Source: JBAZPT01 sp041645535 (GTDB lineage Bacteria > Patescibacteriota > Minisyncoccia > Moranbacterales > UBA2206). From it: 64,000 nt of DNA. Position 1 is the first letter of the stretch; every line of letters starts with the position of its first letter. The notes under the pieces are model-generated. The model was not told where the DNA came from. It did no database searches and worked only from the letters and a program-made list of their open reading frames with translations. Position numbers and translations under genes: made by a program. The DNA is taken from assembly GCA_041645535.1 (NCBI GenBank), contig JBAZPT010000002.1, positions 124,001 to 188,000 on the forward strand, in the 5' to 3' direction. This document shows positions 16,473 to 23,537 of the stretch, in pieces.

Positions 16473-17066
16473 ATGTTTAATAAAAATAAAAATGGAACAG
16501 AAAATAAAAGCGTAATTTATGTTTTTATCGATGCTTCAAATCTTTGGCAAGCGCAGAAAGCCAAGGGAAAGCTTTTCAATTACGAGAAGCTCAGGAATTT
16601 TTTAAAAAGTAAATTTGAAGGGTTAGAGATAAAAGTTTTTTATTATACCGCATATCCTGCTGACGAAACAAGAAGCTATAGTACTGACGGAAGACATAAA
16701 TTTTATACTTTTCTAAAGAAGGGATTGGGTTTTGTTGTTAGAAAAAAGGAATTAAAACGCATAACTATAGTTACCGATGACGGTCAGGCTATTGAAGAGA
16801 AGGGAAATATGGATGTAGAAATGACCATCGATGCCATACATTATATGAAAAAATATGGCGTAGCCGTTTTGTTTACGGGCGATTCGGACTTTTTAGCGCT
16901 GGTAACTTATTTAAGAAATGGCGGTAAAAAAGTTTATATTTTTTCATCAGAAAATAATGCTTCTAGAGAGTTAAAAACCGGAGGGGATGGATATTTTGAT
17001 GTGTTAAAAATTGAGGATGATATTTGGGGTAAGGAGCTAAGGCATAGATCTAAAAAGACTGAATAA
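16473..17066 (+). CDS. NYN domain nuclease (PIN-like, LabA/DUF88)
   Basis: 197 residues. The NYN/PIN-like acidic residues lie in VFIDASNLWQA near residue 16, NMDVEMTIDAIHYM near 112 and LFTGDSDFLALVTYLR near 132. NYN proteins act on RNA as metal-dependent nucleases. It starts 7 nt after the methylase stop, so it is part of the operon and may be an accessory effector of the restriction-modification island. The C-terminus is basic (GKELRHRSKKTE). Confidence 0.85.
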   Translation: MFNKNKNGTENKSVIYVFIDASNLWQAQKAKGKLFNYEKLRNFLKSKFEGLEIKVFYYTAYPADETRSYSTDGRHKFYTFLKKGLGFVVRKKELKRITIVTDDGQAIEEKGNMDVEMTIDAIHYMKKYGVAVLFTGDSDFLALVTYLRNGGKKVYIFSSENNASRELKTGGDGYFDVLKIEDDIWGKELRHRSKKTE

Positions 17067-17137
17067 AAAAGCAAGCCCTCCTCGCGGAGGGCTGCCCTTG
17101 GATGTAATACCCTTTCAGTTATGACTAACCGAAAGAC
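17064..17137 (-). ncRNA. Candidate antisense small RNA between NYN and hsdS-side genes
   Basis: On the minus strand there is a strong promoter (see 17144-17171), then a 10-pair stem-loop: CTTTCGGTTA-GTCA-TAACTGAAAG (plus-strand 17112-17135, one G-T pair). An 18-nt unpaired stretch follows, then an 8-pair GC-rich stem (AGCCCTCC/GGAGGGCT, 17074-17093) and a run of six T. That is the layout of a short, self-contained regulatory RNA of about 74 nt ending in its own terminator. No open frame is visible in it. It lies opposite the operon transcript, in the gap before the small gene at 17207, so it could act in cis on that gene and the specificity subunit. Confidence 0.65.
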
Positions 17138-17143
17138 ATAATA

Positions 17144-17171
17144 AGTATAGCAAAATCAACTTTGTTGTCAA
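17144..17171 (-). promoter_or_regulatory. Sigma70-type promoter of the candidate small RNA
   Basis: Reading leftwards on the minus strand: TTGACA (17171-17166), spacer of 16 nt, TATACT (17149-17144). Both hexamers are full or near-consensus. Confidence 0.7.
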
Positions 17172-17206
17172 TAGTGTTGCCATACTACCAATTAATACGC
17201 TTATTT

Positions 17207-17533
17207 ATGGGAAATATTTCAACAATTTTAAATATTATTCTAGGGCTTTTGACAGTCTATTTGTATATAGAAAATAAAAAGTTAAAAGGATTTGAAATCG
17301 AAAAAAATATAAAAATAAAAAGTATCGAAATCGATGAGTTAATGAATGAATATTCAGGGAGAAAAGCAATATTAATTCAGGATATGGCTAACAGGGGATT
17401 GACCTTCTCAAGCTTTAGGACACAAGCCGAGAATAATTTGAAAGAGGAATATGAAAATAAAACTAAAAAGCTAACAGCAAAATTAGTTTATTTAGAAAAA
17501 CTAAAAAGATGCAAGTGGATTTTTAACAAGTAA
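17207..17533 (+). CDS. Small membrane-anchored hypothetical protein in the RM operon
   Basis: 108 residues from MGNISTILNIIL (an ATG-like start 45 nt upstream is possible). One hydrophobic segment at residues 4-22 is followed by a charged, Lys/Glu-rich helical part with probable coiled coil (ENNLKEEYENKTKKLTAKLVYLEKLK). No known domain. It lies 3 nt before hsdS and downstream of the candidate antisense RNA. It might tether the system to the membrane, but this is a guess. Confidence 0.6.
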   Translation: MGNISTILNIILGLLTVYLYIENKKLKGFEIEKNIKIKSIEIDELMNEYSGRKAILIQDMANRGLTFSSFRTQAENNLKEEYENKTKKLTAKLVYLEKLKRCKWIFNK

Positions 17534-17536
17534 AAT

Positions 17537-18889
17537 ATGATAAATTTTTCAATAATCCAAAAATCTCAACTCGAAGGTGCAATGCGAATTGATGCTGAAT
17601 ATTATCAGCCAGAGTTTTTTATTGATTTTACAAAAGGAAAATGGAAGTCAATCGGTGATGTTTTGAAAAAGTGTCAGTACGGTCTTTCATTGGCAATGAA
17701 TGATGAAAAAAATGGTTACCCAATGTTTAAAATGAACGATATTGATAATGCTTTTTTGCTTGATGATGATGTCAGGTATGCAGACATTTCAAAAAACGAA
17801 TTGGCCAATTTTACACTAGAGGAAGACGATGTTCTTTTTAATCGTGTAAACTCTGAAGAATTTGTAGGGAGAACTGGAATTTTTAAAATTAAAAGGGAGT
17901 CAGTATTTGCTTCTTATTTAATAAGACTACAACCAAATAAGAATGAAGTGTTGCCTGATTATTTAAATATTTTCCTTAATTCAAAATTTGGCCTAAAACA
18001 AATAAAAAAATACGCTCGACGAGCCGTGAATCAAGCAAATGTAAATGCCGAAGAATTAAAGCAATTTAAAATTGCTATTTTGCCAATTAATATCCAAGAA
18101 GAAATCAAAAAATTATCAAATGAATCATGGAGAGAATTTCAAAATTCAAAATTATTTTACCAACAGGCCGAGAGGTTACTCTTGGATGAGTTAGGATTAA
18201 AAAATTTTGATAATGAGGAAAAATTATCATCAATTGTGCATCTTTCTGAAATAGAAGCCGTGTGTCGTATTGATGCGGAATATTTTCAGCCGAAGTATAA
18301 AATCATAGAGGAGAGAGTTGCGAAATATAATGTGCATAAATTGGGAGACTTGGTTTCAATGAAAAAGGGAATTGAGGTTGGGGCGGAAGAATACCAAGAA
18401 GAAGGCAGGGTTTTTATCCGGGTCAGTAGTATGACAAAATTTGGAATTGTGGAAAGTGATCAAAAATATCTGAGTGATAAGTTATACGAAAAATTGAAAG
18501 CTGATTTTGAGCCTAAAAAAGGAGAAATTTTACTTACTAAAGATGCGACTCCTGGAATTGCTTTTGTTTTGAAAAAAGATATTCAGGGGATTGTGTCAGG
18601 CGGCACTTTGCGTTTGAAATTGAAAAATAAAGAAGTTGAGGCAGAATATCTGGCACTATGCTTAAATTCCAAGATCGGGCAAATGCAGGCCGAGAGAGAC
18701 GCTGGCGGTTCGGTCATCGCTCACTGGAAACCGGAACAAATAAAAAATGTTTTGATTCCAATTTTGCCAAAAGAAACTCAGCAAAAAATCGCGAAGCTTG
18801 TTCAGAAATCCCACGAAGCGCGAAAAAAGGCAAAAGAACTCTTGGAAGAAGCTAAAAGAAAAGTTGAAGATATGATTGAAAATAATTAA
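17537..18889 (+). CDS. Type I restriction specificity subunit HsdS
   Basis: 450 residues with two target-recognition halves. Each half begins with the same phrase: AMRIDAEYYQPEF near residue 16 and AVCRIDAEYFQPKY near 236. Each half ends with a conserved helix region (INIQEEIKKLSNE and KETQQKIAKLVQKSHEARKK) that pairs the methylases. This internal repeat is typical of HsdS, which reads a bipartite DNA site. It is the last gene of the lexA-hsdM operon, separated from hsdM by two small genes, which is uncommon. Confidence 0.9.
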   Translation: MINFSIIQKSQLEGAMRIDAEYYQPEFFIDFTKGKWKSIGDVLKKCQYGLSLAMNDEKNGYPMFKMNDIDNAFLLDDDVRYADISKNELANFTLEEDDVLFNRVNSEEFVGRTGIFKIKRESVFASYLIRLQPNKNEVLPDYLNIFLNSKFGLKQIKKYARRAVNQANVNAEELKQFKIAILPINIQEEIKKLSNESWREFQNSKLFYQQAERLLLDELGLKNFDNEEKLSSIVHLSEIEAVCRIDAEYFQPKYKIIEERVAKYNVHKLGDLVSMKKGIEVGAEEYQEEGRVFIRVSSMTKFGIVESDQKYLSDKLYEKLKADFEPKKGEILLTKDATPGIAFVLKKDIQGIVSGGTLRLKLKNKEVEAEYLALCLNSKIGQMQAERDAGGSVIAHWKPEQIKNVLIPILPKETQQKIAKLVQKSHEARKKAKELLEEAKRKVEDMIENN

Positions 18890-18899
18890 ATCTAAAGAT

Positions 18900-19148
18900 A
18901 TGAATAATAAAAGAATAAAAAACTGTATGGCTTGTGGAGTTTTCATTGCGGTTACTGGGGAATTTTTTTTATGTCATGATTGCATGGAAAAATTACACAA
19001 TAATCCACATTTGCCAGGAGAAGGATTTGCACACGAGCAATTATATGGTCCAGTAAACACTTCAGGAGTAATGGCGTTTGCCTCTGTTAGTACATTTGAG
19101 TCGGAACATTTGAAAAATACAAATTTTTGGGAACTATTTAATGATTAA
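18900..19148 (+). CDS. Hypothetical protein with a CxxC pair (possible zinc binding)
   Basis: 82 residues from MNNKRIKNCM. Two CxxC-type pairs, NCMACG and LCHDC, could bind one zinc ion. The rest (AHEQLYGPVNTSGVMAFASV) shows no known domain. It follows hsdS by 10 nt and may be carried in the same operon. No function can be assigned. Confidence 0.6.
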   Translation: MNNKRIKNCMACGVFIAVTGEFFLCHDCMEKLHNNPHLPGEGFAHEQLYGPVNTSGVMAFASVSTFESEHLKNTNFWELFND

Positions 19149-19229
19149 TTTCCGAATTAATTCAGTAATTAATTACCCCACCAGCATCCTCCATAGAGGC
19201 CTCTATAGAATCCTCTAAAACAAAATTTA

Positions 19230-19283
19230 AAATTCAAAAAAATCCTGAAAAGGCGGTTCAAAAAGTTATATAATTTTTCTAGT
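19230..19283 (+). repeat. Repeat module A (decayed C-terminal coding end)
   Basis: AAATTCAAAAAAATCCTGAA plus the following AAGGCGGTTC is shared with modules at 20708 and 22054. In one frame all three encode the same protein tail (KIQKNPEKAVQKVI here). It stops directly before the gene at 19284. The sequence CAGTAATTAATTAC at 19163 lies upstream, a motif also found near the other modules. Confidence 0.7.
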
Positions 19284-20042
19284 ATGGAATCAAATGATTT
19301 CAAGGGCGATTTAAAAAAAATTCTTCCAAAAAAGATAATCAGAGAGGAAGAAAATGATAAAGTGGGTGCTTTTTTTGTTGTGTTGGGTTTAATTTTTAAT
19401 GACTTGAAGGATCTTGTAATATTTGAACAATTGATGGTATCTAATTATCGGAAGCCTAAAGCAAGTGAATGCTCAGATCATGCGGGGAATTATGGAGGAA
19501 TAATGATTCATATTAATAGATTATTTGCAGGCATAATAAATGAATTCTTTAATTTTCTAAAGAAAAATAATAATGTTTTGGAAGAAGCAGAGTTTAAAAA
19601 TGTTCTAGAAAGACTTCCGGAGGAAGAAAAAAATATGTGGAATGGAATGGTGGCAGCGGCTAGCGGAGAACTACCAAAAGCTTCAGAATTTATAAATACA
19701 TTAATACGTATAAGAGCCAATTTTACCTATCATTATTACCAATCTGGAAAAGTCCTGAGGAAGGGTTTTATTAGTAGGTTTTATAATGAGGAGATAGACG
19801 ATCGGAATAAATCAGCCTATTATTCTATTGGCGAGTCATTAAATACAACAAGATTTTATTTTTCAGATGCAGCTGTTGAAGAGGCGTTATTTCTTGAAAC
19901 TGGAAAGACTGAAAAAAGCAATTTTGTTGGTGATGTTTCTGTGGAAAAATACAAATTAGCAATGGGATCCACAATACAAATTATACAAAGAATCATTATG
20001 CTGCTCATGAAAAATTTTTTGCAGGTACGTCGCAACGGCTGA
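19284..20042 (+). CDS. Hypothetical helical protein
   Basis: 252 residues, unrecognised. Predicted mostly helical, with motifs such as SDHAGNYGGIMIHINRLFAG near residue 62 and a conserved-looking IRIRANFTYHYYQSGKVLRKGF near 140. There is no signal peptide or classical membrane segment except a hydrophobic last helix (IIQRIIMLLMKNFL). It stands in a string of unrelated genes separated by repeat modules. It could be a defence or mobile-element gene by location, but no domain supports that. Confidence 0.6.
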   Translation: MESNDFKGDLKKILPKKIIREEENDKVGAFFVVLGLIFNDLKDLVIFEQLMVSNYRKPKASECSDHAGNYGGIMIHINRLFAGIINEFFNFLKKNNNVLEEAEFKNVLERLPEEEKNMWNGMVAAASGELPKASEFINTLIRIRANFTYHYYQSGKVLRKGFISRFYNEEIDDRNKSAYYSIGESLNTTRFYFSDAAVEEALFLETGKTEKSNFVGDVSVEKYKLAMGSTIQIIQRIIMLLMKNFLQVRRNG

Positions 20043-20223
20043 TTTATTTAGATTAAAAATTAATCACGTAACATGCTACGTAGCAAAATAAAAAATTAAA
20101 ATAACCCCAGTTAAATAGTCTGCCTGCGGCAGAATTTAATCCCAGAAGCATCCGCCATAGGCGGAGCTTCGGGACACGGCGGAACACGCGAGGGAATATA
20201 TTAAAAACTCACACGACTAAACT

Positions 20224-20251
20224 ATCCTTAAATACTGGAGTATTTAAGGAT
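20224..20251. repeat. Perfect 12-nt inverted repeat in a gene-free stretch
   Basis: ATCCTTAAATAC (20224-20235) and GTATTTAAGGAT (20240-20251) pair perfectly around TGGA. No T run follows, so an operator or recombination site is as likely as a terminator. The rest of the 293-nt gap 20043-20335 holds a TGCTACGTAGCA palindrome, a GTAATTAATTAC motif and no gene. Confidence 0.65.
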
Positions 20252-20335
20252 GAATAGGGATAAATAATGTTTATAATTACGTAATTAATTACTTACATCA
20301 ACACATATTCAATATCTGTTTTCCCTAAAGAATAT

Positions 20336-20683
20336 ATGATTTACACCGAAAAAATTAGAAAACGGAAATATTTTATGGAAAATGAGCCGAAATATATTTA
20401 TTTACCATTAATTCCGGGGAACAGAAGGGCTTTTGTGATTTATCCTTATATTTTTTGGTCAAAAAAATTTAAAGGCTGGGAGGACGTATCCTTGATTAAA
20501 CATGAGATGTATCATTGGAAAGAGCAGAAGCTTTGGAAAGAAAATAAATTATTTGGACTTATCCAATGGCTGTCGAAGTATATTGTCCAATGGCTTTGGT
20601 TTAATCTGATCAGGTGCTTCCCGCGCGATAAACATCCTATGGAAAAACCCGCTTATGAAATACAATACAGTTATAAAAAATAA
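20336..20683 (+). CDS. Hypothetical protein with HExxH zinc-peptidase-like motif
   Basis: 115 residues (an internal ATG at 20375 would give a protein 13 residues shorter). The motif LIKHEMYHWKEQ near residue 61 is an HExxH zinc-binding site. Glu in KPAYEIQY near the C-terminus could be the third ligand. Two weakly hydrophobic stretches (GLIQWLSKYIVQWLWFNLI) suggest membrane association. Similar small HExxH proteins occur in Bacteroidetes and CPR genomes without known substrate. Confidence 0.6.
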   Translation: MIYTEKIRKRKYFMENEPKYIYLPLIPGNRRAFVIYPYIFWSKKFKGWEDVSLIKHEMYHWKEQKLWKENKLFGLIQWLSKYIVQWLWFNLIRCFPRDKHPMEKPAYEIQYSYKK

Positions 20684-20707
20684 AAACTTTGCGGACCTAG
20701 GAACATG

Positions 20708-20762
20708 AAATTCAAAAAAATCCCGAAAAGGAGATTAAAAAAGTTAGAAAATTTTTAAAGTA
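20708..20762 (+). repeat. Repeat module B (decayed C-terminal coding end)
   Basis: Encodes EIQKNPEKEIKKVRKFLK and a TAA at 20760-20762, 5 nt before the next gene. Compared with module A it has several silent and conservative changes, which suggests past selection on the protein rather than on the DNA. Confidence 0.7.
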
Positions 20763-20767
20763 AAAAT

Positions 20768-21412
20768 ATGGCAAGTTTTGAAGATGGTTCTAAAAATGGA
20801 GAACGTTTATCGGCTATTATAAAGAGTGCACAGGAGATAGCCCGGCAAAATGAACTTAAGCTTGGCCAGAAGGTAGCACATCCAAGTGATTATATAGTGT
20901 ATATATTAAAAGAAATTAAAGGTGATACGGCTGTAGTCTGGCTGCCTGGTCAAAAAAATACTGCCAAAGAGTTTCCTCTCAATGAACTTTTTGATCCAAA
21001 TGTGGCGTTGAAAAAAGCTTTGCGAAAACGTTCCCATGAAAAGCCAGAACTCGGAGTTGAAGAAATTGAAAAAGAGCAGAGAAAAAAAAGAATTATTGAT
21101 TTAGCAAAAGAACTTAGCGAAAGCAGGGAGAGTTTTCCTTTTCCTGGTGTTAACCCCCATAGCTACCAAAAGTTAAAAGCAGACGAAGAGGAATTTCCAG
21201 GCTACGTCACACCCATAGATGAATTAATACACAGATTCAAAAGGGAGGGAATGAAGGTAGTTTTTGGAAATGATCCCGAAAGCGGCAATGTTTTTATTTT
21301 GCCCCGCGGGAGTGATGATGTTGAAAATGATAGTATTTTTCCGAAACATCTACAAGTTGTCGAAGGTATGGACAGAAGACTTAAGGAATTGATTTTGTTA
21401 TATAGGGACTAG
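20768..21412 (+). CDS. Hypothetical soluble protein
   Basis: 214 residues, not recognised. A small beta-rich segment near residue 35 (KVAHPSDYIVYILKEIKGDT, VVWLPGQK) is followed by a charged helical part with KEQRKKRIIDLAKELSESRE and a C-terminal segment with PIDELIHRFKREGMKVVFG. No membrane segment or signal peptide. It shares the repeat-module leader with its neighbours but no sequence similarity. Function unknown. Confidence 0.6.
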   Translation: MASFEDGSKNGERLSAIIKSAQEIARQNELKLGQKVAHPSDYIVYILKEIKGDTAVVWLPGQKNTAKEFPLNELFDPNVALKKALRKRSHEKPELGVEEIEKEQRKKRIIDLAKELSESRESFPFPGVNPHSYQKLKADEEEFPGYVTPIDELIHRFKREGMKVVFGNDPESGNVFILPRGSDDVENDSIFPKHLQVVEGMDRRLKELILLYRD

Positions 21413-21593
21413 GTTTGAAAAATTACATAATTAATTACGTACATAAAATAAATATTAATACGCCTAAAAACAAAACAATTGCTATTATTCTCGCCAAGAT
21501 TTTGCAATTTGCTTCGGGGCTTGGGCTCAACTCCCCGCCAAACAAAAATCCAATCTCTATCCACTATCATTACTAAAATACCAATACTAGGAC

Positions 21594-21631
21594 ATTCTCA
21601 CATTCTCGAGAATATGAGAATATGGTATAAT
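21594..21631 (+). promoter_or_regulatory. ArsR-gene promoter with 28-nt palindromic operator
   Basis: The operator (21594-21621) begins ATTCTCACATTCTC and continues GAGAATATGAGAAT, one mismatch from perfect. It covers the -35 region; -10 TATAAT is at 21626-21631. The same palindrome, perfect, is repeated after the gene. Confidence 0.85.
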
Positions 21632-21666
21632 TTAGAAACAAACAATAAAATAAAAGCGAAAAAAAT

Positions 21667-21975
21667 ATGCTGGCTAAAAAAAGAAAATTTGAAAAAAATA
21701 TAAAATCTCCGAAACAAATGGAGCGCCACCTCAAGGGCATAGCCAATCACCGGCGGATTGAGATTCTCTTTTTGATCGCTGATAACGGAGGAATAAATGT
21801 TGAGAATATCTCGGAAAGGCTCAATTGCAATATGAAGACAATTTCCGGTCATATTTTACGTCTGGAACAATCTGGATTGATAAGAAAAAGCTATCGGGGT
21901 CGCGCCGTCATTCATGAACTTTCGCCCTACGGTAAAATCCTTCACAGGTTCCTCATCTCCTTTTCCAAACAATAA
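21667..21975 (+). CDS. ArsR-type winged-helix transcription regulator
   Basis: 102 residues. The winged helix is clear: GIANHRRIEILFLIADNGGI, then VENISERLNCNMKTISGHIL (recognition helix), LRLEQSGLIRKSY. No Cys pair of the metal-sensing type is seen, so the signal is unlikely to be a metal. It lies between two copies of a 28-nt palindrome, one over its own promoter and one just after its stop. This strongly suggests autorepression and control of the next gene at 22111. Confidence 0.88.
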   Translation: MLAKKRKFEKNIKSPKQMERHLKGIANHRRIEILFLIADNGGINVENISERLNCNMKTISGHILRLEQSGLIRKSYRGRAVIHELSPYGKILHRFLISFSKQ

Positions 21976-21979
21976 ACTC

Positions 21980-22007
21980 ATTCTCACATTCTCGAGAATG
22001 TGAGAAT
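21980..22007 (+). promoter_or_regulatory. Second copy of the ArsR operator, perfect palindrome
   Basis: 28 nt; left arm ATTCTCACATTCTC and right arm GAGAATGTGAGAAT are exact reverse complements. It starts 4 nt after the regulator's stop codon and 103 nt before the gene at 22111. Confidence 0.85.
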
Positions 22008-22053
22008 GTTGTTCTAATGAATTAAATTATATAAGTAATTATTTACATAGTTG

Positions 22054-22112
22054 AAATTCAAAAAAATCCTGAAAAGGCGGTTCAAAAAATTATAAAATTT
22101 CTGGAAAATTAT
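22054..22112 (+). repeat. Repeat module C (decayed C-terminal coding end)
   Basis: Encodes EIQKNPEKAVQKIIKFLENY, then EK and a TGA which overlaps the ATG of the gene at 22111, so translation of the two could be coupled. Upstream is AAGTAATTATTTACATAG, a variant of the GTAATTAATTAC motif. Confidence 0.7.
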
Positions 22113-22590
22113 GAAAAATGAACAATTGAATTTATATGGCGGGGGCATGGAGCAGTTTAAGAAAACCGGAAAAACACCGGAAGACTTGGAAAAAGAAGCC
22201 AAAAAAGATATTCTAAAAAATAAGGTTGCCGCTTTTGTTGATGAAAAAGAAAATAGGAAAGCCATAACAAAAAGCACTCAGCTGGGCGGACTTGAGATTT
22301 ATAATCTCGCTAAAGAATTTACCAGAGGCGTGGAGGACGAAAATTTCCCTGAAATTAAAAAAATATTAGCTATGGATCTTTTGCGAAGAAAGTATAGATT
22401 AAGTGACGCTGTAATGCGTGTTGAAATCGGGGGAGAAAATCTGAATCTGCTGAAAGAAAAAATTAAGCGAGATCCTGAAAAAAATTCTGATGAGCTTAAG
22501 TCAGCTCTTGATGAAAAAAAGGAATTAAGAAGAAAACGAGGAAAACTCCCCTATGCGCACAGAAGTCTTCCGGCAAGCGACCTGGAATAA
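22111..22590 (+). CDS. Hypothetical charged helical protein
   Basis: 159 residues, unrecognised. It is rich in Lys and Glu and probably all helical (EDLEKEAKKDILKNKVAAFV; KKILAMDLLRRKYRLSDAVM). No membrane segment. It may be controlled by the ArsR-type repressor through the operator at 21980. Its 3' end lies 19 nt before the GIY-YIG gene. Function unknown. Confidence 0.55.
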   Translation: MKNEQLNLYGGGMEQFKKTGKTPEDLEKEAKKDILKNKVAAFVDEKENRKAITKSTQLGGLEIYNLAKEFTRGVEDENFPEIKKILAMDLLRRKYRLSDAVMRVEIGGENLNLLKEKIKRDPEKNSDELKSALDEKKELRRKRGKLPYAHRSLPASDLE

Positions 22591-22609
22591 CACGCAAAGG
22601 CAACAATTT

Positions 22610-22846
22610 ATGTATTATCTCTATATCCTCAAATGCGCCGACAAAACTTTATATACCGGAATCACGACAAACATCGAGCGCCGTATCGGCGAACACAATG
22701 CCAAAAAAATCGGTGCGAAATATACGTCTTCCCGCCAGCCGGTAAAACTGGTATACTCAAAAAAATTCAAAAACAGATCCTTGGCCTCCAAAGAAGAATC
22801 TCGGATCAAAAAACTCAAAAAATCTCAAAAACTAACACTGATTTAA
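22610..22846 (+). CDS. GIY-YIG nuclease domain protein (UPF0213/YhbQ type)
   Basis: 78 residues from MYYLYILKCADKTLYTGITT; the upstream in-frame extension is not homologous to the family. Catalytic pattern: GIY-YIG as YLYILK and LYTGIT, the Arg in NIERRIGEHN and the Glu in SLASKEESRIKKLKK. It is followed 1 nt later by the metallophosphoesterase gene. It is only distantly like the GIY-YIG protein at 12951. Confidence 0.9.
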   Translation: MYYLYILKCADKTLYTGITTNIERRIGEHNAKKIGAKYTSSRQPVKLVYSKKFKNRSLASKEESRIKKLKKSQKLTLI

Positions 22847-22847
22847 T

Positions 22848-23537
22848 ATGGAAAACAAAGAAACTAAAAAAACACACACTCTAATCATGTCTGATTTGCA
22901 CCTGGGTTCGCGAGTCAGCCAGGCCGAAAAAGCTCTGGAAGTTTTGCAGAGTTATAATTTCCGGAAATTGATTTTGCTGGGAGATGTTTTTGAAAACATG
23001 GATTTTAGGAACCTGACCAAGGAATGCTGGGATTTTTTGAACTATGTCGGAAAAATTTCCAAGGACCGGAAAGTGCGGTGGGTGATCGGCAATCATGATG
23101 AAGGCCTGGATAATATTTTCGGCTCCCTCATGGACGCCCGGATTTACGAAACCTATATCTGGCAGTTTAAGCAGGAAAAATATCTGGCGATCCATGGCCA
23201 TCAATTCGACCGGTTTTTGGTTGATAACGCCTTTATCAGCTATGTTGCTTGCAATATTTATAATTTCATCCAGAGATTTGACACGGACGAAAAAAAATTC
23301 AGCCATTTTCTCAAAAGGAAAAGCAAGGGCTGGCTCCGGCTTTCGGATAAAGTCGCCCATGGAGCGATGCTTTATGGGAAAAAACACGATGCTGACTATG
23401 TCTTTTGCGGCCATACCCACAAGGCGCTAAAAAAACACAACCATTATATCTCTTACTACAACAGCGGCTGCTGGACTGACAACCCCTGTGCCTGCATCAC
23501 GATTGATGAAAAGAAAATTGAGATCCATGAATACTAA
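22848..23537 (+). CDS. Calcineurin-like metallophosphoesterase (LpxH-like)
   Basis: 229 residues. The metal-binding motifs are present in order: SDLHLGSRV near residue 15, LLGDVFENMD near 43, GNHDEGLD near 79, IHGHQFD near 113 and FCGHTHKAL near 185. The best fit is the UDP-2,3-diacylglucosamine hydrolase/YbbF-like group. There is no other lipid A gene in the window and CPR bacteria generally lack lipid A, so the real substrate is probably different. Its stop overlaps by 4 nt the stop of the convergent PBP gene. Confidence 0.85.
   Translation: MENKETKKTHTLIMSDLHLGSRVSQAEKALEVLQSYNFRKLILLGDVFENMDFRNLTKECWDFLNYVGKISKDRKVRWVIGNHDEGLDNIFGSLMDARIYETYIWQFKQEKYLAIHGHQFDRFLVDNAFISYVACNIYNFIQRFDTDEKKFSHFLKRKSKGWLRLSDKVAHGAMLYGKKHDADYVFCGHTHKALKKHNHYISYYNSGCWTDNPCACITIDEKKIEIHEY

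Noticed and set aside
17074..17093. Plus-strand terminator within the RM operon
   Set aside because: There is no T run on the plus-strand side (GCCCTTGG follows); the T run is on the minus strand, so it fits a minus-strand terminator.
18662..18946. Minus-strand frame over the end of hsdS
   Set aside because: Antisense shadow of a well-supported HsdS C-terminus.
22848..23537. Genuine LpxH of a lipid A pathway
   Set aside because: No other lipid A gene is present in the window and the lineage is not expected to make lipid A, so only the enzyme class is claimed.
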